From assembly GCF_028372415.1 (NCBI RefSeq), contig NC_092875.1:48031271-48095270 (forward strand): a stretch of DNA of 64,000 nucleotides, written 5' to 3'. This document shows, piece after piece, positions 61,101 through 64,000 of this stretch (position 1 is its first letter; each line of letters starts with the position of its first letter). Origin of the DNA: Notamacropus eugenii. Its lineage: Eukaryota > Chordata > Mammalia > Diprotodontia > Macropodidae. The notes under the pieces were generated by a model that saw nothing but the letters and a program-made list of their open reading frames with translations, made no database searches and was not told the origin of the DNA. A program made the position numbers and the translations under genes.

Positions 61101-61667
61101 GCCCTAACTTTTTATACCTATTTTGGCAGAGGGGTGAGATACAACTTGCTTATCTGTAGATGTCTGCAATCTTCTATCTTTGAATGTCCAGACTAAAGGC
61201 AATTGACTCCTGAAGGAGATGGGGATGATGTAGCATTCTAAAATCAAGGTTGGCAGTCAGAATCTCTAAAGGAAAGATGTTGAACTTTGGTTCACAAATG
61301 CCTTTAGTGAACATCAGAACTTGTGGAAGGATATTTATTTCTTCCTCTTGTTCTCTTTCTGTCAGATAAAGTATGCACTGTTACCAAATGCTAGTGTGGA
61401 TTTAAATGTCTACCTTTCTTATCTCCAAATTTAAAAATTAAATTATATCACTCAAGTTACAGTTGGGTAATGTGTGATCTCTGTAGGTTGTCACGGCAGC
61501 AGCTGTAGCAGAAGAGGCTCCAGCAGAGCCTGCCCCTGAAAGTGCCCATGAAGTGGGAGAAGATGGTGGGTCTGAAGATGCTGCTGACACAGGAGGGAAG
61601 GGGGCCTCCGGGGCAAAAAAGGAGTCAGCTTCCAGTAAGGCCATCAGTGATGGCAAACTGGTGAAAG
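13004..61667 (+). CDS. SFSWAP: SFSWAP (SFRS8), splicing factor, suppressor of white-apricot homologue; 11 exons, 3' end outside window
   Basis: Nuclear RS-type splicing regulator; mammalian SFSWAP is known to alter splicing of CD45 and fibronectin transcripts and its fly homologue regulates its own introns. Eleven exons join to 1801 nt (600 codons plus 1 nt) without a stop; all introns are GT-AG and phases match. Order in the protein: poly-Gly 3-18 and 35-54, DRY/EERY domain about 57-155 (DRY at 97-99, EERY at 137-140), SURP1 about 235-282, nine Asp in a row in exon 6, Pro-rich linker about 400-480, SURP2 about 484-525, acidic/Ala-rich 541-600. The start is the ATG in a gccgccATG context. The human protein is about 950 residues, so roughly the last third, including the Arg/Ser region, is missing because the window ends in intron 11. 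Recognition rests on close match to remembered vertebrate SFSWAP across every exon. Confidence 0.97.
13297..16019 (+). other. SFSWAP: SFSWAP intron 1
   Basis: 2723 bases, phase 2. The first 850 bases continue the CpG island. A CORE-SINE copy lies at about 14830-15003. I recognise nothing else; 15480-15640 is unique-looking sequence with a few retained CpGs. Confidence 0.85.
14830..15003 (+). repeat. MIR-superfamily (CORE-SINE) copy
   Basis: Reads in the SINE direction: tRNA-like part with GGGTTCAGATCC (degenerate B box), then CTCATCTGTAAAA and a tail ending in GATGACC...CCCAGTTCTAGCTCTATGATC. Matches the marsupial MIR/CORE-SINE layout. Confidence 0.75.
16020..16189 (+). CDS. SFSWAP: SFSWAP exon 2
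   Basis: Encodes Arg98 to Gln154 plus one base. Carries the two motifs that name the DRY/EERY domain: the DRY split across the exon 1/2 junction and DEERYLAL at 136-143, with LLEEEARQ at the end. Acceptor ATATTACAG|A, donor CAAG|GTACTG. Confidence 0.96.
16190..16762 (+). other. SFSWAP: SFSWAP intron 2 (short)
   Basis: 573 bases, phase 1. No repeat recognised. If retained, the frame stops after 10 more codons (TAA at 16213-16215). A canonical AATAAA lies at 16736-16741, just upstream of the exon 3 acceptor, followed by GT-rich sequence. Confidence 0.85.
16736..16762 (+). promoter_or_regulatory. Candidate intronic poly(A) signal overlapping the exon 3 acceptor tract
   Basis: AATAAA at 16736-16741 is followed by GTGTTTTTGTTC, which is both the polypyrimidine tract of exon 3 and a plausible GU-rich downstream element. 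Use of the site is not shown by the sequence. Confidence 0.35.
16763..16894 (+). CDS. SFSWAP: SFSWAP exon 3
   Basis: Encodes Glu155 to Lys198 plus one base: [20 protein letters not shown], then [20 protein letters not shown]. Highly like the mammalian protein. Acceptor TTCAAG|AG, donor AAAG|GTGAGA. Confidence 0.96.
17000..17225 (-). repeat. MIR-superfamily SINE
   Basis: Reverse-orientation MIR: CCAACATTTATGTAACAC, then TGAGGAAACTGGGGC, AGAGGTTAAGTGACATGCCC and AGGGTTACACA, in the expected order. Confidence 0.75.
17470..17575 (+). repeat. L2 LINE 3' end
   Basis: Contains GAGCTCCTTGAGATGC, GGCCTGGCACAGTGTGTGGCACA and a TGTTGAGTGAATGAATGA tail, the usual L2 3' terminal order. Confidence 0.7.
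18322..18410 (+). CDS. SFSWAP: SFSWAP exon 4
   Basis: Encodes residues 199-228: an acidic stretch [15 protein letters not shown] followed by [13 protein letters not shown] just before SURP1. Acceptor TCTTTTTGCAG|T, donor CTG|GTATGT; ends in phase 0. Confidence 0.95.
18718..19345 (-). repeat. L1 LINE 3' end, antisense
   Basis: The complement carries the ORF2 C-terminus and 3' UTR: the + strand reads TAGCACAGTAGTATTCTGTG, CAGCCATTCCCCAGTTTGTG, GACATCCCCTTGG and TATAAATACTTTTGTACAT, closely parallel to the same part of the intact L1 at 29280-29430. Old and mutated. Confidence 0.8.
19880..20040 (+). repeat. L2 LINE 3' region
   Basis: Pyrimidine-rich segment followed by AAAGCTCCTTGAGGGCAAGG and TATAGCAGTGCC-like text, the L2 3' order. 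The pyrimidine-rich DNA from about 19690 may be the preceding part of the same copy. Confidence 0.55.
20284..20307. repeat. 24-bp perfect palindrome of alternating purine/pyrimidine
   Basis: Centred on GCATGC at 20295/20296, arms pair without mismatch from 20284 to 20307. Likely a relic of the (TG)n(CA)n tract inside the half-L1-type repeat. Could form Z-DNA or a small hairpin. Confidence 0.8.
20310..21115 (+). mobile_element. 5'-truncated half-L1-type (HAL1-like) element, 3' UTR only
   Basis: About 800 bases matching 5990-6815 almost base for base by eye, including ATCTCACATA..GAGGGAAG-type text, AGGTCAAGGGAGAGAATG, the internal CTATTTTACCCTGCAGGAAG / GTATTTTGCCCTACAGGAAA pair and the end GTTAAGAACTAAAAAATAAA. 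It begins at an alternating purine/pyrimidine tract, as does the same part of the longer copy. No coding sequence remains. Confidence 0.75.
21287..21585 (+). pseudogene. RN7SL: 7SL (SRP) RNA pseudogene, full length
   Basis: Starts GCCGGGCATGATGGCATATG and keeps the 7SL order through AGGCTGGTGGATC, the S-domain region GGTACCAGGATGG, GCTGCCTAAAGAGGGGTGAA (the best conserved block) and the 3' arm CCTAGCTGAGATAGGGAGAC followed by CCAGTCTC. The length, about 299 bases, equals that of functional 7SL RNA, so it spans both Alu domain ends and the S domain rather than being an Alu-type SINE. Many substitutions, a changed 5' end and the intronic position argue for a decayed retrocopy rather than an active gene. 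Confidence 0.85.
21690..22140 (+). repeat. CORE-SINE tail with a tandem duplication of about 177 bases
   Basis: A SINE-like piece (GGAGTCAGGAGACCTGGGTT, GATGATCTCAAAAGCCC, ACTATGATTT) is followed by AGTCATGGTGTGGTCACATC near 21840. The same arrangement recurs: GATGATCTCAGAGTCCC near 21950 then AGTCATAGTGTGGCCAGATC near 22017. The shift between copies is about 177 bases. Confidence 0.6.
22939..23164 (+). CDS. SFSWAP: SFSWAP exon 5, SURP1 module
   Basis: Encodes residues 229-303 plus one base. It carries SURP1 (about 235-282): [19 protein letters not shown], then [21 protein letters not shown] (SWAP) modules are helical protein-binding domains of splicing factors. Acceptor TTCTTATAG|CCG, donor GAGAA|GTACGT. 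Confidence 0.97.
23500..23850 (-). repeat. L2 LINE relic, antisense
   Basis: Reads ATAGGGAGCCCTTGGAGTCT, AGTGGCATGGTCAGATCTGT, ATATCACTTTGGCAACTG, AATGGATTGGATAGG and ATGACACCATGGTGATGAAC in the same order as the better copy at 6838-9800. Confidence 0.7.
24150..24260 (+). repeat. MIR 3' part
   Basis: AAAGTGGTAATAGTAATAGC, AGGTTGTTGTGAGGATCAAA, then TGCTAAGGACTATGTAAATG, the MIR core and tail order. Confidence 0.65.
24845..25030 (+). repeat. tRNA-type marsupial SINE
   Basis: GTGGATAGAGGGGCCAGCC, TTAGAGTCAGAATAATGG, ATGACCTTGGACAAGTTACT and TAACCTCATAGTGCCCCCAA. Same family as the copies at 48722 and 51545. Confidence 0.65.
25102..25161 (+). repeat. (GT)n microsatellite
   Basis: About 30 uninterrupted GT units. 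Potential polymorphic marker and Z-DNA former. Confidence 0.98.
27546..27655 (+). CDS. SFSWAP: SFSWAP exon 6, acidic run
   Basis: Encodes residues 304-340: NSGANS, nine aspartates, then [20 protein letters not shown] and MK. The acidic run and the HPSLFASKK block match the mammalian protein between SURP1 and the linker. Acceptor GTGACTTAG|A. The donor ATGAAG|GTTTTT is poor at +3 to +6, while an internal GATG|GTAATT at 27591 is a better match. Confidence 0.94.
28753..32838 (-). mobile_element. Young 5'-truncated L1 LINE with target-site duplication
   Basis: A 17-bp direct repeat, ATAAAATTGTTTTTCTT, stands at 28753-28769 and 32822-32838 and marks the insertion exactly. On the + strand the element begins with the complement of its poly(A) tail (poly-T about 28768-28803), then the 3' UTR to 29166, then ORF2 read on the minus strand from 32821. 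Everything 5' of the middle of the endonuclease domain is missing, the usual product of incomplete target-primed reverse transcription. The identical duplication and the open ORF2 say the insertion is recent. It lies antisense to SFSWAP. Confidence 0.95.
29167..32868 (-). CDS. L1 ORF2 protein, N-terminally truncated but uninterrupted
   Basis: Open for 1233 codons, of which about 1217 (from roughly residue 16) are L1; the first 15 come from intron and target duplication, so the ATG at 32868 is incidental. Present: the C-terminal half of the APE-type endonuclease ([34 protein letters not shown]) and a complete reverse transcriptase ([34 protein letters not shown] at residues 654-657), then the Cys-rich C-terminus ([17 protein letters not shown]). 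The endonuclease part holding the conserved first Asn and Glu is lost to the truncation, and there is no ORF1 or L1 promoter. It is therefore most likely not an active source, though RT could be intact. Confidence 0.93.
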   Translation of the reverse strand: MILFLENKSLKKNNFIYCASAHVRKAGVAILISDKAKAEIDLIKRDKDGNYILLKGTIDNEAISLLNMYAPSGIASRFLEERLGELKEEIDSKTILVGDLNLPLSELDKSNLKINKKEVKEVNKTLDKVDMIDLWRKLNGNRKEYTFFSAVHGTFTKIDHVLGHKNLTIQCRKVEIINASFSDHNALKITCNKRPWKEKPKINWKLNNLILKKDWVKEEIIETINNFIQENDNSETTYQNLWDTAKAVIRGSFISLNAYINKIEKEEINDLGLQLKKLEKEQIENPQVNTKLEILKTKGEINKIEIKKTIELINKTNSWFYEKTNKIDKPLVNLIKKKKEENQITNIKNERGELTSNEEEIKTIIRNYFAQLYAHKFDNLNEMDEYFKKYKLPRLTEEEVEYLNNPISEKEIEQAINELPRKKSPGPDGFTSEFYQTFKEQLIPILHTLFLKIGEEGVLPNSFYDTNMVLIPKPGRDKTEKENYRPISLMNIDAKILNKILAKRIQHLITRLIHYDQVGFIPGLQGWFNIRKTISIIDHINNKANKNHMIISIDAEKAFDKIQHPFLLKTLENVGIKGTFHKIISSIYLKPSASIICNGDKLDAFPIRSGVKQGCPLSPLLFNMVLEMLAVAIRQDKDIQGIRIAKEETKLSLFADDMMIYLENPRDSSKKLLELINNFGKVAGYKINPHKSSAFLYISNKVQQQEIEREIPFKVRVDSIKYLGVYLPKQTQGLYEHNYKTLFAQIKSDLSKWKNISCSWVGRANIIKMTILPKLIYLFSAIPIKLSDNYFLELDKIISKFIWKNKRSRISKGLMKRNAWEGGLALPDLKLYYKAAIIKTTWYWLRNREVDKWNRLGTQDAVGKEYSNLLFDKPKDPSFWDKNSLFDKNCWENWITAWRKLGIDPYLTPYTRIKSKWVHDLGIKIDTMNKLEKQGIVYLSDLWRREEFFTKEEIECIMKCKMDNFEYIKLRSFCTTKPNATKIRRDVVNWEKIFTAKLGDKGLISRIYRELTQMYNHTSHSPIDKWSKDMNRQFSEEEIKAIYNHMKKCSKSLLVREMQIKTTLRYHITPIRLANMTEQENDKCWRGCGRVGTLIHCWWSCERIQPFWRAIWNYAQRATKMCIPFDPAISLLGLYPQEIIKMGKGPTCTKIFIAALYVVAKNWKSRGCPSIGEWLNKLWYMNVMEYYCAIRNDEQEDFREAWKDLYDLMLSERSRTRRTLCTATTTVCESFFW
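33057..33192 (+). CDS. SFSWAP: SFSWAP exon 7
   Basis: Encodes residues 341-385 plus one base: [33 protein letters not shown] and QVEYSSD, matching the region after SURP1 in mammals. Acceptor CTCTGTAG|CC, donor GATT|GTAAGT (strong). Confidence 0.96.
34590..34745 (-). repeat. MIR relic
   Basis: TAGTAGAGCTGAAAGAGGAA, GCATCTAAGTTAGCCCTCC, AAATGACTTGCCTCAG and TTGTCACCCAGTGAATTAGT follow the reverse MIR order; weak. Confidence 0.5.
36060..36240 (-). repeat. MIR copy
   Basis: Reverse MIR: ATCCTCATTTTACATGTAAT, GAAACAGAGGCACAAAGCC, TGTCTTGCCCAAGATGGCAA. Confidence 0.65.
36270..36425 (+). repeat. CORE-SINE copy
   Basis: Forward SINE: ACTTGGGTTCAGATGCCAGC, TTTAACCTTTCTGGG, GATTAGATGCCTTTTAAATT. Confidence 0.6.
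37400..39170 (-). repeat. L2 LINE relic, antisense, interrupted by a MIR
   Basis: Follows the L2 antisense order: AAGAGCTTAGCGTCTAGTAG near 37497, internal segments with GAGATGATATTTGGAGCC near 38535, ACAAACCCTTAAGGAAT near 38597, AATCCAGCAAAGGAGG near 38645, and GGAGACTGTCAAAAAC near 38738. A MIR-like copy (37558-37730) interrupts it. Highly diverged, so extent is approximate. Confidence 0.55.
37558..37730 (-). repeat. MIR-superfamily SINE
   Basis: ATAGAATCCTAGATCTTAAA, CATCTTGTCCAACCCCC, TAGAGAAACTCAGACC, CAGTGACTTGCCC and GAACCTGGTCCTC in reverse MIR order. Confidence 0.7.
39228..39290 (-). repeat. L2 LINE 3' end fragment
   Basis: AAGCATTTATTAAGTACCTA, TTATATGCCAGCCACTGGC; followed by an AT-rich tract of TAAATTA motifs to about 39440. 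Confidence 0.65.
39440..39652 (-). repeat. MIR-superfamily SINE
   Basis: GGAAGCTGAAGCAGAGG, TTAAGTGACTTGCCCAGGGT, TACACAGCTAATGAGG, AATTTGAATTCAGG and the tRNA-like end CACCTCCAGCTGCCTCA. One of the better preserved copies. Confidence 0.8.
39660..40130 (+). repeat. CR1/L3-like LINE relic, reverse transcriptase part
   Basis: Contains ACAAAGGTGTTGATATTTTC, TCATGCTTCTCTTGTGG, AAAGATGGAGAGATGTGGCT and GAAAGTGGTTAAATGACTAT, the remains of an RT segment of the CR1/L3 type. Multiple stops and frameshifts. Confidence 0.6.
42940..43062 (+). repeat. MIR 3' part
   Basis: CTAATACCTATAAAACCTTC, AGGGCTGTTGTAAAAC, GTAAAGCAGCATGCAAAC and TGTATAAATGTTCATTG. Confidence 0.6.
44690..45010 (+). repeat. L1 LINE ORF2 C-terminus and 3' end, sense
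   Basis: Reads ORF2 end residues [20 protein letters not shown] then [11 protein letters not shown], parallel to the end of ORF2 in the intron 6 L1 ([20 protein letters not shown]). Old fragment with frameshifts upstream. Confidence 0.8.
45077..45116 (+). repeat. (CTTT)n-type polypyrimidine tract
   Basis: Imperfect run of CTTT, CCTT and CCCTCC units, about 40 bases. Confidence 0.9.
45850..46395 (-). repeat. L2 LINE relic, antisense
   Basis: 3' end AAGTGCCTACATGTGCCAGT..GTGCTAAGTGCTGAGG at left; complement of 46290-46345 encodes [13 protein letters not shown], the conserved C-terminal end of L2/CR1 reverse transcriptase. No continuous frame. Confidence 0.85.
46438..47335 (+). repeat. CR1/L3-like LINE relic, reverse transcriptase part
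   Basis: In the sense frame but broken by stops: [20 protein letters not shown] near 46460, then a [20 protein letters not shown] piece near 47030-47080, which corresponds to the catalytic FADD region of CR1/L3 RT with the second position changed. Ancient and inactive. Confidence 0.7.
47380..47475 (+). repeat. MAR1/WSINE-type SINE fragment
   Basis: GGAGCACCATGCCTGGAGTC, AGAAGGGCCTAAGTTCAAAT, CCAGCCTCAGACTCACAAGC: the tRNA-like head of the family seen complete at 8283-8531. Confidence 0.75.
48722..48960 (+). repeat. tRNA-type marsupial SINE
   Basis: AGGAGGGCCTTAGTTCAAGC, CATTGTGACTCTGGGCAAAT, CTCCAGGCAACTCTCT, AGGTGCCAACCTATAG. Same family as 24845 and 51545. Confidence 0.75.
49160..49270 (+). 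repeat. CR1/L3-like LINE fragment
   Basis: GTCATCTGGCCTAGATGAAG, TACTGGAAGAACTGGGA; parallels 46455-46500 of the larger relic. Confidence 0.5.
51545..51782 (+). repeat. tRNA-type marsupial SINE
   Basis: GGGAAGACTGACCTGGGTTT, AAATTCCATTTCTGACA, TTTGTGATCCCTCTGCAAG, TGCTCCAGGGGACTTTCTAA, ending CTAATGAAATCACAGATCC. Near full length, diverged. Confidence 0.75.
51783..51868 (+). repeat. (GATA/GATG)n compound microsatellite
   Basis: Units of GATAGATGGATGGGTAGAGA repeated three times with variants. It sits at the 3' end of a SINE, a common origin of such tracts. Confidence 0.9.
52015..52175 (+). repeat. MIR-superfamily SINE
   Basis: GTGTGTTCAAATCCTGACTT, ACTAGTTGTGAGAATC, CTCCTCTGTGAGATAGGTAA, TAATACCATGGCTG: forward order. 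Confidence 0.6.
52180..52790. other. Intron 7 stretch without recognised repeats; contains two hairpin-forming segments
   Basis: Unique-looking. At 52588-52653 ATGAGC pairs with GCTCAT and inner GCCAG with CTGG(T); at about 52692-52738 CCAAATGTGC pairs with GCACACGTTGG. No function assigned. Confidence 0.4.
52795..52935 (+). repeat. MIR copy
   Basis: ACTGGAAGTCAGGTAGAAG, CATTGAACAAGACACTTCC, TGGGCCTCAGTTTTCTTATC. Confidence 0.65.
52951..53160. mobile_element. Palindromic non-autonomous DNA transposon, hAT-like MITE
   Basis: The 210 bases form one long imperfect inverted repeat. The left arm runs CCAGG...CTGCGGCCTCAAG, CCACATGTGGC, TAGGTCCTCAAGTGCAGCCC; the complement of the right arm runs CCAGAGG...GCAGTCTCCAGG, CCACATGTGGC, GAGGTCCTCAGGTGTGGCC. 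Arms meet near 53050 around AATCCC/AAAGAATTTG. No coding capacity. Terminal CAG-type ends suit a hAT MITE; I could not confirm an 8-bp target duplication. Confidence 0.75.
53592..53657 (+). other. Candidate 66-nt in-frame cassette exon of SFSWAP (unproven)
   Basis: Preceded by TTGCTCTTCCCATCCAG (strong acceptor) and followed by GTGAGTACG (strong donor). 66 nt keeps the frame between exon 7 (phase 1) and exon 8 and contains no stop; the 22 residues would include Cys at 7, 10, 15 and 22 (C-x2-C-x4-C). The sequence sits outside any repeat I recognise. No homologous exon is known to me. Confidence 0.3.
53970..54010 (+). other. Second splice-acceptor-like site with short open frame (unproven)
   Basis: TTTTGTTTTGTTTTTCCAG ends at 53969. 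Joined to exon 7 the frame would stop at TGA 54008-54010. A weak donor-like GTAAAA at 53985 would define a 15-nt microexon that keeps frame. Confidence 0.2.
54711..54948 (+). CDS. SFSWAP: SFSWAP exon 8, proline-rich linker
   Basis: Encodes residues 386-464 plus two bases: [32 protein letters not shown], then Pro/Thr runs [16 protein letters not shown] and a Ser/Thr-rich end. Matches the mammalian linker between the SURP modules. Acceptor is tandem (CAACAG|CAACAG|TGG); the first keeps the expected S-T-V. Donor CCAG|GTAGTA. Confidence 0.95.
55226..55357 (+). CDS. SFSWAP: SFSWAP exon 9, start of SURP2
   Basis: Residues 465-508 plus two bases: [40 protein letters not shown]. First half of SURP2 (from about 484), with the conserved NG-x-x-FE. 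Intron 8 before it is only 277 bases (54949-55225) and holds no repeat. Acceptor ATTTTCAG|T, donor AG|GTAAGA. Confidence 0.97.
55701..55794 (+). CDS. SFSWAP: SFSWAP exon 10, end of SURP2
   Basis: Residues 509-540: [20 protein letters not shown] then [12 protein letters not shown]. Completes SURP2 (F510, L513, Y519, Y522/Y523 in the F-L-x-P...YY pattern). Intron 9 before it is 343 bases (55358-55700) with a poly-G run near 55391-55400 and no repeat recognised. Acceptor GATACCAG|G, donor CACAG|GTACGT. Confidence 0.97.
57020..57230 (-). repeat. MIR copy
   Basis: AATAGCCCACATTTCTC, CTCCATTTTACAGATGAGAC, GGCTCAGAGAGGGAACATG, CTTGTCGCTGGTCATATATC in reverse MIR order. Confidence 0.75.
57480..57605 (-). 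repeat. L2 LINE 3' end
   Basis: CTATGTGCCAGGCACAGTGC, then CTCCTGCCCTCAAGGAGTTT. Confidence 0.75.
59040..59300 (-). repeat. L2 LINE 3' region
   Basis: CTCCCTGCCCTTCAAGGAGC followed by diverged L2-like text; the 5' limit is uncertain. Confidence 0.55.
59826..60085 (-). repeat. MAR1/WSINE-type SINE, reverse orientation
   Basis: Complement of the copy at 8283-8531: AGTCATGTCTGACTCTTCAT, GACCACATTTGGGGTTTTCT, TGGAGTGGTTTGACATTTCC, GTGACTTGCCCAGGGTCACA and the tRNA-like head near 60040-60085. Confidence 0.85.
61487..61667 (+). CDS. SFSWAP: SFSWAP exon 11
   Basis: Residues 541-600 plus one base: [20 protein letters not shown], then acidic [17 protein letters not shown] and [17 protein letters not shown]. 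Low-complexity region after SURP2, diverged from the human sequence except at its ends. Acceptor CTCTGTAG|GTT, donor GAAAG|GTAAGT. Confidence 0.93.
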
Positions 61668-62004
61668 GTAAGTCAGCATGATTCCTAAGACTGATAGCTG
61701 ATCCTGTTCCTTTGTTTTTAGTCATAAATTTAGCAAGCAAGAATTTTGAATTACAGCACATCATATACTGTTATTTGGCCCTGGTTGTTATTGATAAGCC
61801 AGTGTACTAATGACTTATTTCAGACAGAGACTTGTCTAAAGTTTCATTTTCATTAGCTGATCTATTTGGAACAGGTTAAGGGAAGGAGATAAAATGCTTA
61901 GAAAAACAAATTTTCAGCTGCTTTCAGGCAGTTTGGAAGCAATAGGGTATTTGTAACTAAAATTTCTATAGTGCTTTAGCACATAAAGTGTATTTAGCCT
62001 GACA

Positions 62005-62150
62005 TGTCCTGGCTGCCTCATTGTGAGCAGGTCACTTAACCTCTCCCTGCCCCAGGAAACTCTTTAAGAATTAGACATTGTTGATCTGCCTTAGGAAAGG
62101 GGGTTTTCCTCACCAACACTCCAAAGCAAACCAAGAGCATCACAAAAAAA
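62005..62150 (+). repeat. tRNA-type marsupial SINE fragment
   Basis: GTGAGCAGGTCACTTAACCT, CTGCCCCAGGAAACTCTTTA, TTGATCTGCCTTAGG, GGTTTTCCTCACC: 3' two thirds of the family at 51545. Confidence 0.65.
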
Positions 62151-62164
62151 CCCCACCTTAATGA

Positions 62165-62265
62165 GTCAGAGAATATTAAGCATCCAATGTGTGCTAAGCA
62201 CTGTGTTAGGAACTGAGTCCAACTAAAAAAGTTTATATAAAGCTTTGTATACCATCTCATTTTGT
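62165..62265 (-). repeat. L2 LINE 3' end
   Basis: AAGCATCCAATGTGTGCTAA, GCACTGTGTTAGGAACTGAG. Confidence 0.65.
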
Positions 62266-62639
62266 ACTCACAGGAACCCTGAGGAAAATAATTTCATGTA
62301 TTAAAATATTATTATTATCCTTATTGTACAGATGACATAATCTATAGACATGTACCTAATAAGTCATAGAACTGGGATTTAAATCCTTTGGGCCGTTTGG
62401 CTCCAAGGGCAGATTATTTATCAGGCAACATTTCCTTAGCCCATTTTGAGGAACCCTATCTATATCCATTCTTCAGCAAACATGAAGTGCCTTTTGTATA
62501 CTGAATTCTATAAAAGGTTTAGATGAGACAGTTATTATCCTCAAAGTCTGGGAGGGATAATATCAACAAAAATAACTGTGCTTCACAGTATTGCCTAAGA
62601 AGTATATAGCTAGACTGCATCTAGAATTATAAGGTGTTT

Positions 62640-62785
62640 TCTGCATCGAGGGAAGCCCTGGCATTCTGTAGATGAAGAAACTGAAGCCTGGTCACTAGGC
62701 TAAGTGACTTTGCCCAACTTCACACAGCAAGTAGCAAAGGTGGATTTTGAACCCATGGTTTTTGGCTCTAAATCTAAACAGAATT
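62640..62785 (-). repeat. MIR copy
   Basis: GATGAAGAAACTGAAGCC, CTAAGTGACTTTGCCCAAC, TTCACACAGCAAGTAGC, TTTTGAACCCATGG. Confidence 0.75.
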
Positions 62786-62829
62786 TGAACTCTGAGGGGT
62801 AGTTTTGCTCATTAGTCATTCCTGGAGAA

Positions 62830-63430
62830 AGTGGCATTTGAGTTGAACTTTAAAGAATGGATAGGAATTCAGTGGGTGAAAAGCAGGAGGGAAGCCATTA
62901 TAAGCATAGAGAAAAGAGTGAGCAAAGACTGGAGGACTGAGAGCATTTCTGCAGGCAGAGAATACTTGCATTTGGCCGAACTGTTCCTGATGGAGAGTTA
63001 CATAAGATAAGATGAAAGCTAGGGAGGTATCAGATTGTTGAAAACCTTAAAAGCCAGGCAAAGAAGTTTAAACTCTCCTCAGAAACCAATAGAGAGCCAC
63101 CAAAGACTTGTGAGGAGAGAGCACTGCTGTCCCAAGTTCTATGAGAAAGATTATTCTAGCACTGGTTTGAAAGATGAATTTACAGCAGGCATTCTGAACC
63201 AGAGATCTTCAGACTTGTTTGTGTTTTAATGTTTTAATAACTGTTTCAGTATAGTTGATTTCCTTGGTAATCATGAATTTTATTTCACACACATAAAAAA
63301 TTACTCTGAGAAAGGGTTCATAAATTTTAGAAGAGCCTTTCCTTCAGAGTGAAGGGGACCCATGATGCAGAATGAAGGCCAGAAGTCCTATTGTAATAGC
63401 CCAGGCAGATATGACAGCAGGGTGGCAGCA
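62830..63430 (-). repeat. L2 LINE relic, antisense
   Basis: GTGGCATTTGAGTTGAACTT near 62832, GAAAACCTTAAAAGCCAGGC near 63040, TAGAGAGCCACCAAAGACTT near 63091, CTATTGTAATAGCCCAGGCA near 63388 (the complement of the DYCN RT motif). Confidence 0.7.
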
Positions 63431-64000
63431 GTGGTGGTAGGAAAGAAGAAGCCAGAGAGGCCAAATGGGAAGGTGTGCTTCATCATCGTCAACAGCATCC
63501 AACTGACCAAGCCCTTCAGTCCCAGCTCTGAAGATGCCAAAGTCCAACTCTGGCCTTCAAAGGGGTGGCTGAAAGTGACGAGATCATATCACTGAAAAGA
63601 GTCTCACAGAACTTTCCCTAATTCACCCAAGTTCTTCCACCATTCCCTGAAGCAGAGAATTGTTACTGGATTCAAAACTATGTGAATCCATTGTAGTCAA
63701 GTTAGATTTCATTAGGTTCTAAGAGATAACTGTGTAATTTCAGTCCATGTTTATTAATAATAGCACCTGTTTCCTGCTTTCAGGGAGCTTCTGTTTTTCT
63801 AAGGGGAAAGAGTGTCTGCACAGATAGTCAAATCCTAATGACACAAAACGGGAAGAAGTATGAACCACTGGAGACTTCACAGATTCACACATGAACAGAG
63901 TTAGTTAGCAAGCCCTGATGGGGAATTTGCAGCATCAAGGCCACATGGGTCCCTCCTGGAAGAGTGGGGGTCAGGGGGGGTGCCTGGGAGGATGGTGGCC

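Larger units (their letters stand above)
55795..61486 (+). other. SFSWAP: SFSWAP intron 10
   Basis: 5692 bases, phase 0. MIR at 57020-57230, L2 3' ends at 57480-57600 and 59040-59300, a MAR1-type SINE in reverse at 59826-60085. I recognise nothing in 55800-57010, 57600-59030, 59300-59810 or 60090-61480. Confidence 0.85.
61668..64000 (+). other. SFSWAP: SFSWAP intron 11, truncated by the window end
   Basis: Phase 1. SINE at 62005-62150, L2 3' end at 62165-62265, MIR at 62640-62780, antisense L2 at 62830-63430. 63430-64000 holds nothing I recognise, including no exon 12. Confidence 0.85.

Noticed and set aside
63362..63595. 77-codon + strand frame near the window end
   Set aside because: Begins in an L2 relic; the rest matches no protein I know and has no splice sites in the SFSWAP phase.
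61668..64000. Searched for SFSWAP exon 12
   Set aside because: No stretch encodes the expected next block and no suitable phase-1 acceptor with homology was found.

Overview
This is vertebrate nuclear DNA, almost certainly from a marsupial. It has AT-rich introns, one GC-rich CpG-island promoter, and a repeat load typical of metatherians: L2 and MIR/CORE-SINE relics, marsupial-type L1 and half-L1 copies, CR1/L3-like relics and one hAT-like palindromic element. No bacterial-style genes, CRISPR arrays or operons are present. The species is not determined.

The only protein-coding gene of the host is SFSWAP (SFRS8, the vertebrate suppressor-of-white-apricot homologue), a nuclear regulator of pre-mRNA splicing, on the + strand. 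The window holds the promoter, the start codon and the first 11 coding exons (13004-13296, 16020-16189, 16763-16894, 18322-18410, 22939-23164, 27546-27655, 33057-33192, 54711-54948, 55226-55357, 55701-55794, 61487-61667). These give 1801 nt, 600 codons plus one base, with every intron GT-AG and every phase matching. They encode two poly-glycine tracts, the DRY/EERY N-terminal domain, SURP1, an acidic run, a proline-rich linker, SURP2 and an acidic/alanine-rich tail. The C-terminal RS-rich part lies beyond position 64000.

Layout: 1-12200 is intergenic and mostly repeats (an LTR-like tandem duplication, a half-L1-type element at 3797-6820, a long antisense L2 relic at 6838-9800 with a SINE nested in it, an L1 3' end). 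12200-14150 is the CpG island and promoter. 14150-33056 holds exons 2-6 and their introns, with a second half-L1-type copy, a full-length 7SL RNA pseudogene and a young antisense L1 in intron 6. 33193-54710 is a 21.5 kb intron 7 of mostly old repeats. 54711-61667 holds exons 8-11, and the rest is the start of intron 11.

The most interesting points are possible regulatory features of the SFSWAP transcript itself: a splice-competent 66-nt in-frame candidate exon in intron 7, an intronic poly(A) signal right against the exon 3 acceptor, readable intron retention after exon 3, and a weak exon 6 donor with an internal competitor. SFSWAP family members are known to regulate their own splicing, which makes these worth testing. 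Other points are the young L1 with an exact 17-bp target duplication, the ORF1-only L1 derivatives and the poly-glycine expansion. All repeat boundaries below are judged by eye.
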